Position numbers and translations under genes: made by a program. A DNA stretch of 64,000 bases from Rugosibacter aromaticivorans (lineage in GTDB: Bacteria > Pseudomonadota > Gammaproteobacteria > Burkholderiales > Rhodocyclaceae), in NCBI RefSeq assembly GCF_000934545.1, contig NZ_CP010554.1, forward strand, positions 1,054,001 through 1,118,000, written 5' to 3'. This document shows, piece after piece, positions 57,938-64,000 of the stretch. Every line of letters starts with the position of its first letter. Within the stretch, counting starts at the first letter, position 1. The notes beneath the pieces are model-generated. The model saw only the letters and a program-made list of their open reading frames with translations, searched no databases and was not told the DNA's origin.

Positions 57938-59497
57938 ATGTGTGGAATTCTGGGGGTGGTGGCGACCACGCCAGTGAATCAGTTGTTGTACGATGGCCTG
58001 CAGGTGCTTCAGCACCGCGGGCAGGATGCAGCGGGGATAGCCACAGGAGAGGGTGGCCGTTTTCATATGCACAAAGGCTCAGGGCTAGTGCGTGATGTGT
58101 TTCGCACCCGCAACATGCGCAGTTTGGTCGGCAACTGGGGCATTGGCCATTGCCGCTACCCAACCGCTGGTTCTGCCGATAACGCGGCCGAAGCGCAGCC
58201 GTTTTACGTCAATTCGCCTTTTGGTCTGATGCTTGCCCACAATGGCAATCTGACCAATGCGGCGCAGCTCAAACAAGATATGTTTTTGCAAGATCTGCGT
58301 CACATGAACACCAATTCCGATTCGGAAGTGCTGTTGAATGTGTTTGCGCACGAGTTACAGGTGGCATCAAATACGCATCAAGTCAATGCGGAGACCATTT
58401 TCAAAGCGGTTGCTGGCGTCCATCGTCGTGTGCGCGGTGCGTATGCCGTGGTGGCGATGATTGCCGGTTATGGGCTGGTCGCATTTCGCGATCCCTTTGG
58501 TATTCGCCCGCTGGTGATAGGCCGCAACGATACTCCAGGAGGTGCCGAGTATCTCGTGGCCTCAGAGAGCGTGGCGATCGATACGTTGGGCTTCAAGCTG
58601 TTGCGGGACGTCGAGCCAGGCGAGGCTATCCTGATTGATATGCGCGGCAATTTTGTCAGTCGTCAGTGTGCGGAACGCACGGTGCATGCGCCCTGCATGT
58701 TCGAGTTTGTTTATTTGGCGCGCCCTGATTCAGTCATGGACGGTATTTCAGTCTACGAGACGCGGGCGCGCATGGGCGATTTTCTTGCCGACAAAATCCG
58801 CCGCACCATGCCTCATCTGGCCATTGATGCCGTGATTCCCATTCCGGACTCCAGTCGTCATTCGGCCATGGATCTGGCCGCAAGGCTCAACCTGCCGTAT
58901 CGCGAGGGCTTTGTTAAAAACCGCTACATCGGCCGCACTTTTATCATGCCCGGCCAAGCGACGCGGCGTAAATCTGTACGCCAGAAGCTCAATGCCATTG
59001 CCCAGGAATTCAAGGGCCGCAATGTGCTGCTGGTGGATGATTCCATTGTGCGAGGCACCACCAGCCGCGAGATCATCATGATGGCGCGTGAAGCGGGCGC
59101 GAAGAAAGTTTATTTTGCCTCGGCCTCGCCCCCGGTGCGCTTTGCCAATGTGTATGGCATTGATATGCCCACGCGATCTGAGCTCATTGCCTCTTTTCGC
59201 TCGGACGAAGAAATTTGCCGTGAGATTGGCGCGGATGCGCTGATCTATCAGGATATTGATGACCTCAAAGCCGCTGTGCGGTCGATCAATCCAAGCATTA
59301 CCCAGTTTGAGACATCCTGTTTTGATGGCCACTACATCACCGGTGATATTACCTCTGCGTATCTGCAGAAAATGGAACATGATCGTGACCAGCCCTTGAT
59401 GCATGTAGCGGACGATGACGATAGCGATGGCGAGGGAAGTGATCGCTATGATCATAACGACAGTTCCCAGCTTGATCTGAACCTAGGGCGGGGCTGA
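57938..59497 (+). CDS. purF: Amidophosphoribosyltransferase
   Basis: The 519-residue enzyme starts [15 protein letters not shown], with the catalytic N-terminal Cys exposed after Met removal. It has [13 protein letters not shown], the Ntn glutaminase signature [19 protein letters not shown] and the PRPP-binding [19 protein letters not shown]. It performs the first committed step of purine synthesis. Confidence 0.98.
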   Translation: MCGILGVVATTPVNQLLYDGLQVLQHRGQDAAGIATGEGGRFHMHKGSGLVRDVFRTRNMRSLVGNWGIGHCRYPTAGSADNAAEAQPFYVNSPFGLMLAHNGNLTNAAQLKQDMFLQDLRHMNTNSDSEVLLNVFAHELQVASNTHQVNAETIFKAVAGVHRRVRGAYAVVAMIAGYGLVAFRDPFGIRPLVIGRNDTPGGAEYLVASESVAIDTLGFKLLRDVEPGEAILIDMRGNFVSRQCAERTVHAPCMFEFVYLARPDSVMDGISVYETRARMGDFLADKIRRTMPHLAIDAVIPIPDSSRHSAMDLAARLNLPYREGFVKNRYIGRTFIMPGQATRRKSVRQKLNAIAQEFKGRNVLLVDDSIVRGTTSREIIMMAREAGAKKVYFASASPPVRFANVYGIDMPTRSELIASFRSDEEICREIGADALIYQDIDDLKAAVRSINPSITQFETSCFDGHYITGDITSAYLQKMEHDRDQPLMHVADDDDSDGEGSDRYDHNDSSQLDLNLGRG

Positions 59498-59500
59498 TTG

Positions 59501-60703
59501 ATGAAGGATTCTTTCTCTGAGGTGCCTATGCCAGCGAACGATTGGTCGCTAGAAACGCTTGCGGTGCGCGCGGGGCAAATGCGTAGCCAGTTCAATGAGC
59601 ATTCCGAAGCGCTCTATTTGACATCGAGTTTTGTGTTCCACAACGCAGCCCAGGCCGCCGCCCGGTTTTCCGGCGCGGAAGAGGGCATGGTGTATGCCCG
59701 CTTTACCAATCCCACCGTGACCATGATGCAATCGCGGCTGGCAGTGCTAGAGGAGGCAGAAGCCTGTGTAGCGACGGCTAGCGGCATGGCAGCGATTATG
59801 TCCACCGTGATGGCGCTGATGAAGTCCGGTGAGCACATTGTCTCTTCGCGCAGTATTTTTGGCGCGACTCAGCAGTTGTTTGGAACGATCCTGGCGCGCT
59901 TTGGCATTGAGACAACCTATATCGATTCAACCGATAGCGCAGCCTTTGCCGCAGCGCTACGCCCAAACACGCGGTTGCTGTTCATTGAAACACCCTCCAA
60001 TCCGTTGACCGAGGTGCTCGATATTGCTGCGCTGGCAGCGGTGGCCCATACTGGCGGCGTGTTGCTGGTGGTTGATAATTGTTTTTGCAGCCCGGCGTTA
60101 CAGCAACCGCTAAAGCTAGGGGCTGATCTGGTTATCCATTCCGCGACCAAATATCTTGATGGACAGGGGCGTGTGCTGGGCGGAGCAGTCTGCGGGCCAA
60201 AGACATTAACGGATGAAGTCTTCAAGTTTTTGCGCACAGCCGGGCCCGCTATTTCGCCCTTCAATGCCTGGATCATTCTCAAAGGCATGGAAACCTTGTT
60301 GTTGCGCATGAAGCAGCAATCCGCCAACGCGCTTGAGCTAGCGCAGTGGCTCGAGCAACAACCGCAAGTAGCCCGCGTTTACTATCCGGGTTTGTCTTCG
60401 CATCCGCAACATGCGCTGGCGATGAAACAACAATCCAGCGGTGGCGCGATTGTGGCGTTTGAGGTAAAAGGCGAGCGTGAAGCGGCGTGGCGAGTGGTCG
60501 ATAACTGTCGGCTGTTGTCGATCACGGCCAATCTGGGTGACACTAAAACCACCATTACCCATCCCGCCTCGACCACGCATGGTCGCATTTCGCCGGAAGC
60601 GCGTGCCGCATCAGGCATCAAAGAGGGCTTGCTGCGCATTGCTGTCGGATTGGAGAGTCCGCGTGACCTTGAGATGGATATTGAACGCGGCCTAAAAGCT
60701 TGA
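59501..60703 (+). CDS. metZ: O-succinylhomoserine sulfhydrylase
   Basis: I take ATG 59501, three bases after the purF stop; ATG 59528 (MPANDWSLETLAVRAGQMRS), with GAGG upstream, would match typical MetZ starts better. The 400-residue PLP enzyme has ASGMAAIMSTVMALMKSGEH, VVDNCFCSPALQQPL and SATKYLDGQGRVLGG with the PLP Lys. It makes homocysteine directly from O-succinylhomoserine and sulfide. Confidence 0.95.
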   Translation: MKDSFSEVPMPANDWSLETLAVRAGQMRSQFNEHSEALYLTSSFVFHNAAQAAARFSGAEEGMVYARFTNPTVTMMQSRLAVLEEAEACVATASGMAAIMSTVMALMKSGEHIVSSRSIFGATQQLFGTILARFGIETTYIDSTDSAAFAAALRPNTRLLFIETPSNPLTEVLDIAALAAVAHTGGVLLVVDNCFCSPALQQPLKLGADLVIHSATKYLDGQGRVLGGAVCGPKTLTDEVFKFLRTAGPAISPFNAWIILKGMETLLLRMKQQSANALELAQWLEQQPQVARVYYPGLSSHPQHALAMKQQSSGGAIVAFEVKGEREAAWRVVDNCRLLSITANLGDTKTTITHPASTTHGRISPEARAASGIKEGLLRIAVGLESPRDLEMDIERGLKA

Positions 60704-60710
60704 GCGTAGC

Positions 60711-61508
60711 TCAACCTGATAGATCAATACGGCGAATGCTGCCCTCGGTGCTGACTTCGAGCGCATCGCCACGATGGCTATCCCAGTCAGAAAGCACCCA
60801 GCGTTCGGCTACGCCATCAGCCAGCATTATTTGCTCGCAGCCTGGGCGGTGGGTGTGACCGTGAATCAGCCGGTGGCAGCCTGAAGCGATGAGCGCTTGG
60901 CGAACCGCCTCGGCGTTGACATCCATGATGGTCTGCGATTTTGTCTTGGTCGCGGCCATGCTTTTTTGCCGTAATGCGGTGGCTTCCGCGCGGCGCTCGG
61001 CCAAGGGGCGGGCAAGAAAATCGGTTTGCCAGGCGGCCGTGCGCACCTGCTGGCGAAAGGCCTGGTAATCCGTATCATCGGTGCATAAGGTGTCGCCGTG
61101 CATGATCAATACCGCCGTGTCATCAGAGCCGACTTTTGCGCCGACTTTTGCGCCGACTTTTTCGCAGACTCTTTCCACTTCCCCCAGCCGTTGCAGACCT
61201 GCCGCTTGCGAAAACGTGTCGCCAATCAAAAAATCACGATTGCCGGCAATAAAGAATAGGTGCGTACCCTGGTCGGAAAGTTTTCGCAGCAGGCTACAAA
61301 CTTCGGTATTAAAGGGCTGGGCAAGATCATCATCGCCTATCCATGCATCAAACAGATCGCCAAGAATAAACAGCGTGGTGATTTTCGATGCGGCCGTCTC
61401 CGCGAGAAAAGCGGCAAAGCGCGCGGTAAGATCAGGGCGCTCGGCACTCAGATGCAGATCAGAAACAAAACGGGTGATGCCGGTCTTATGCATGAGAGCA
61501 CCGCCCAT
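60711..61508 (-). CDS. lpxH: UDP-2,3-diacylglucosamine diphosphatase LpxH
   Basis: The 265-residue protein (starting at ATG 61508, or at ATG 61493 giving MHKTGITRFVSDLHLS) has the calcineurin-like metal motifs SDLHL, GDLFDAWIGDD, GNRDFL, MHGDTLCTDD and HGHTHRPG. It makes lipid X in lipid A synthesis. Between the GLQRLGEVERV segment and VLIMHGD it contains EKVGAKVGAKVGSDDTAV, encoded by a triplicated dispersed-motif core, where relatives usually have a short beta-turn segment such as DPTVIDLYG. The catalytic boxes are not disturbed. Confidence 0.94.
   Translation of the reverse strand: MGGALMHKTGITRFVSDLHLSAERPDLTARFAAFLAETAASKITTLFILGDLFDAWIGDDDLAQPFNTEVCSLLRKLSDQGTHLFFIAGNRDFLIGDTFSQAAGLQRLGEVERVCEKVGAKVGAKVGSDDTAVLIMHGDTLCTDDTDYQAFRQQVRTAAWQTDFLARPLAERRAEATALRQKSMAATKTKSQTIMDVNAEAVRQALIASGCHRLIHGHTHRPGCEQIMLADGVAERWVLSDWDSHRGDALEVSTEGSIRRIDLSG
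61114..61161 (-). repeat. Dispersed motif, copy 11, with tandem 12-base core (inside lpxH)
   Basis: The reverse motif (one mismatch) is followed by two further copies of the unit GCGCCGACTTTT (units 61,126-61,137, 61,138-61,149, 61,150-61,161). The gene reads each as Lys-Val-Gly-Ala/Ser. Confidence 0.92.
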
Positions 61509-61561
61509 AGATGTTTTTAATTAACGTGGCAAGGCAATAAATTAGATTGCCTTGGATTACT

Positions 61562-62050
61562 TCAGACGACTTCGGTGCGTTCGATGATCACATCCTCTGA
61601 GGGCACATTTTGATGTCCGCTGACGGTGCGTGTAGGTACTGCCCTGATTTTATCCACCACCTCCTTGCCATCAACCACCTGACCGAAAACGCAGTAACCC
61701 CAGCCATCCTGGCAGGTGCCGTAGTTAAGAAAATCGTTATCGGCCACATTGATAAAAAACTGTGCCGTGGCTGAGTGCGGGTCGGATGTACGGGCCATGG
61801 CAACGGTGTAACAATCGTTTTTAAGTCCATTGTTAGCTTCATTGTCGATGGGTGCACCCACTGGTTTTTGCCGCATGCCCGGCTCAAAACCGCCGCCTTG
61901 CACCATGAAGCCAGGAATCACGCGGTGAAAAATCGTGTTATCGAATTGGCCGGCTTTGGCATAGTCGATAAAGTTGGCAACGGTCTTCGGTGCCTTCTCG
62001 GCATGCAGTTCAAGGGTAATGACGCCGTGATTGGTGGTGAGTTTGATCAT
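61562..62050 (-). CDS. ppiB: Cytoplasmic peptidyl-prolyl cis-trans isomerase B
   Basis: The 162-residue cyclophilin begins [20 protein letters not shown] with no signal peptide and has [22 protein letters not shown] and [20 protein letters not shown]. It catalyses prolyl isomerisation in the cytoplasm. It lies 20 bases after its periplasmic paralogue. Confidence 0.96.
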   Translation of the reverse strand: MIKLTTNHGVITLELHAEKAPKTVANFIDYAKAGQFDNTIFHRVIPGFMVQGGGFEPGMRQKPVGAPIDNEANNGLKNDCYTVAMARTSDPHSATAQFFINVADNDFLNYGTCQDGWGYCVFGQVVDGKEVVDKIRAVPTRTVSGHQNVPSEDVIIERTEVV

Positions 62051-62070
62051 GGGGTTGCTTTCTGGTGAGA

Positions 62071-62634
62071 TTATTGTTTATCCGTCAATACTTTGACGGA
62101 TTCGATGACGATAGGTGTCGTGGGAACATCCTGATAAAAGCCCGCATTGCCGGTGGCTGTTTTACCAATTTTTTGCACGACCTCGAACCCCTTGATGACT
62201 TTGCCAAATACCGCGTAGCCCCAGCCATCAGGTTTTGGATAATCCAGTGACGTATTATTTTTGAGATTAATAAAAAACTGGGCCGTTGCCGAATGCGGGT
62301 CGCCCGTGCGCGCCATGGCTAAAGTACCCATTTCGTTTTTCACGCCATTTTTGGCTTCATTCTGAATCGGGTCACGGGTGGGTTTCTCTTTCATCCCAGA
62401 AGTAAAGCCACCGCCTTGAATCATGAAGCCATCGATCACCCGGTGAAACAGGGTGCCTTTGTAAAAATCATCTTTCACATAGCGTAAAAAATTTTCAACA
62501 GATTGAGGTGCTTTGTCACGATAGAGCTCGATAATGATTGTCCCCTGCGATGTTTTCATTTCAACTTGCGGGTTGGCTGCAAAAGCGGTCAGACTAAAAA
62601 ATAGTGTGGCAAATAAAATAATGAAACGTTGCAT
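62071..62634 (-). CDS. ppiA: Periplasmic peptidyl-prolyl cis-trans isomerase (PpiA-like)
   Basis: The 187-residue cyclophilin has a signal peptide (first ~19 residues, ending TAFAAN) and the same active-site motifs, [20 protein letters not shown] and [20 protein letters not shown]. It folds periplasmic proteins. The adjacent ppiB paralogue suggests an old tandem duplication with different cell compartments. Confidence 0.95.
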   Translation of the reverse strand: MQRFIILFATLFFSLTAFAANPQVEMKTSQGTIIIELYRDKAPQSVENFLRYVKDDFYKGTLFHRVIDGFMIQGGGFTSGMKEKPTRDPIQNEAKNGVKNEMGTLAMARTGDPHSATAQFFINLKNNTSLDYPKPDGWGYAVFGKVIKGFEVVQKIGKTATGNAGFYQDVPTTPIVIESVKVLTDKQ

Positions 62635-62658
62635 TTTTTAAGTTCCTGAAAGTGCGTT

Positions 62659-63183
62659 TTATGGCTGGGTGAGGTTGTTTAGCAAAGTGAGTTTACGTTG
62701 GGCGCTGGCATTGGCAGTATCGAGTTGCGTTGCCTGGCTATACGCCTGGTTTGCCAGACGCGCATAAATATCGCCCAGGTTCTCAAAGGCGGTGGCGTAG
62801 GAGGGATGCGTGCGAATCGCCATTTCCAGGGCACGGCGCGCATTCTCTAACTGGTTCTGTTTGGCATAGATAACCGCCAGATTATTGTATGGCTCTGGCA
62901 ACTCAGGAAAGTCTTCCGTCAGACCGGTGAATACGGCAATGGCTGCGCTGGTTTGATTTAATTCGCCAAGCACCACGCCTTTGAGAAAACGGCCTTGTGC
63001 ATCGGCGGGGTTCGCTGCGAGATAGGGTTCAAGCGCTGCCAGTGCGGGCGCGTACTGGCGCTGATTGATCAAAGCCGTGATGTCGGCCAACGAGGTGGCG
63101 TGCGTGGCAAAGGGCAATATGCACAAGACGAAAAATAAAGCGCTAGCGAGCGAGCGGAGGGGGTTAAGGCGGGTTTTGGTCAT
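62659..63183 (-). CDS. Exported TPR-repeat protein
   Basis: The 174-residue protein has a signal peptide (LASALFFVLCILPFATHATS) and about three TPR motifs (YAPALAALEPYLAANPADAQ, PEPYNNLAVIYAKQNQLENA, ATAFENLGDIYARLANQAY). It is a periplasmic protein-interaction scaffold of unknown partner. It lies between ppiA and the divergent cysS, a conserved arrangement in related genomes as far as I recall. Confidence 0.88.
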   Translation of the reverse strand: MTKTRLNPLRSLASALFFVLCILPFATHATSLADITALINQRQYAPALAALEPYLAANPADAQGRFLKGVVLGELNQTSAAIAVFTGLTEDFPELPEPYNNLAVIYAKQNQLENARRALEMAIRTHPSYATAFENLGDIYARLANQAYSQATQLDTANASAQRKLTLLNNLTQP

Positions 63184-63314
63184 GATGTATACTTCTCGAT
63201 GTGGTTGCCTGCAAACGCATTTTATGCGGCCAAACCATGCTGAATCCGGTGGTGAATTCTAACAATAAGCGGCACCATCTCACAACCAAACCACAGTACC
63301 CTATCCCTATTCTG

Positions 63315-64000
63315 ATGCTGAAGCTATATAACACTCTCGCGCGCGAAAAGCAGACCTTTGTTCCCCTCCAGCCCGGCCACGCAAAAATGTATGTGTGCGG
63401 CATGACCGTGTACGATTATTGTCACCTGGGCCACGCTCGTGTGATGGTGGTATTTGATCTGGTCGCGCGCTGGTTGCGCGCCAGTGGTTATCAGCTCACC
63501 TATGTGCGCAACATCACCGATATTGACGACAAGATCATTCGTCGCGCGCAGGAAAATAACGAAACCATCCACCAACTGACCGATCGCTTTATCACGGCGA
63601 TGCGCGAAGACGCCACGGCGCTTGGCGTATTGCCGCCCGATGCTGAACCGCGCGCAACGGATTATGTGGCGCAGATGAAAGACATGATCGCCACGTTGGA
63701 AAAAAACGGCTACGCCTACGTGGCGGCGAATCGTGATGTTTGCTACTCGGTGCGCAAGTTCGATGGTTACGGCAAACTTTCCGGTAAATCGCTGGAAGAT
63801 TTGCGTGCCGGTGAGCGAGTGGATGTCATGGCCGGCAAGCAAGATCCGCTCGATTTCGTTCTCTGGAAACAAGCCAAGGAAGAAGAGCCGGTCGAGGCTA
63901 AATGGGAATCCCCCTGGGGTATCGGTCGTCCCGGATGGCATATCGAGTGCTCTGCCATGGCCTCTGAACTGCTTGGGGCACACTTTGATATTCACGGTGG
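63315..64000 (+). CDS. cysS: Cysteinyl-tRNA synthetase, 5' part
   Basis: The frame starts at ATG 63315 ([20 protein letters not shown]) and is still open at the window end, about 229 codons. It has the zinc-site Cys in YVCGMTVYD, the HIGH motif as [25 protein letters not shown], and the second zinc-ligand segment [18 protein letters not shown]. The C-terminal part with KMSKS lies outside the window. Confidence 0.97.
   Translation, partial: MLKLYNTLAREKQTFVPLQPGHAKMYVCGMTVYDYCHLGHARVMVVFDLVARWLRASGYQLTYVRNITDIDDKIIRRAQENNETIHQLTDRFITAMREDATALGVLPPDAEPRATDYVAQMKDMIATLEKNGYAYVAANRDVCYSVRKFDGYGKLSGKSLEDLRAGERVDVMAGKQDPLDFVLWKQAKEEEPVEAKWESPWGIGRPGWHIECSAMASELLGAHFDIHG

Overview
The window is a piece of a betaproteobacterial chromosome, most likely from the Nitrosomonadales/Gallionellales side of the class. 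I infer this from gene order (leuC - entericidin-like peptide - leuD - leuB - asd - fimV - truA - trpF - trpB - trpA - accD - folC - SPOR protein - cvpA - purF - metZ; rplU-rpmA-obgE-proB; rne/rluC) and from protein style. No rRNA gene or other taxonomic marker is present, so the assignment stays at class level with a tentative order.

Region 1, bases 1 to about 12,120, is the cargo end of an integrative conjugative element or similar conjugative island. It holds the end of an F-type transfer operon (trbC, a TraN-like secreted protein, traN, a small exported protein), an HU gene, a complete hipBA toxin-antitoxin pair, a Lar-like zinc protein, a small DNA-binding protein, a DEDDh exonuclease and a lipoprotein. 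Then comes a module bracketed by 196-bp direct repeats. It contains a Fic protein, broken gene remnants, a small unknown gene and a second, orphan hipB whose two operators have the same 50-bp spacing as those of hipBA.

Region 2, 12,322-20,071, has a Fur-box-controlled iron-uptake operon on the minus strand (tonB-exbB-exbD-siderophore receptor), followed by the housekeeping genes rplU, rpmA, obgE and proB.

Region 3, 20,341-28,814, is an 8.4-kb integrated island in the 3' end of a tRNA-Ser(GCU) gene. It is bounded by 59-bp direct repeats and carries a tyrosine integrase, a HigBA pair, an AlpA-like regulator, a PriCT/TOPRIM/DUF3987 primase-helicase-like protein and several unknown genes. It looks like a P4-style satellite or integrative plasmid relic, with the remnant of a second integrase.

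Region 4, 28,864-64,000, is core chromosome: rne, rluC, a HAD phosphatase, orn, an ArnT-like membrane glycosyltransferase, rpmE, rho, trxA, ferredoxin, a CBS protein, fadD, aroC, an MFS transporter, the leucine and tryptophan gene runs, purF, metZ, lpxH, two cyclophilins, a TPR protein and the start of cysS.

The most unusual signal is a dispersed 24-base motif: AAAAGTCGGCGCTG, five bases of pattern RYRNN, then ACGGC. It occurs 11 times between 12.1 and 61.2 kb, on both strands. Eight copies are inside genes (in three reading phases, always keeping the gene open) and three are between genes. In lpxH its 12-base core is tandemly triplicated in frame. The motif is absent from the conjugative region but present twice in the tRNA-Ser island. 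It behaves like a genome-specific signature: an uptake-signal-like word, a recombination or protein-binding site, or a tiny intragenic repeat. I know of no description of it.
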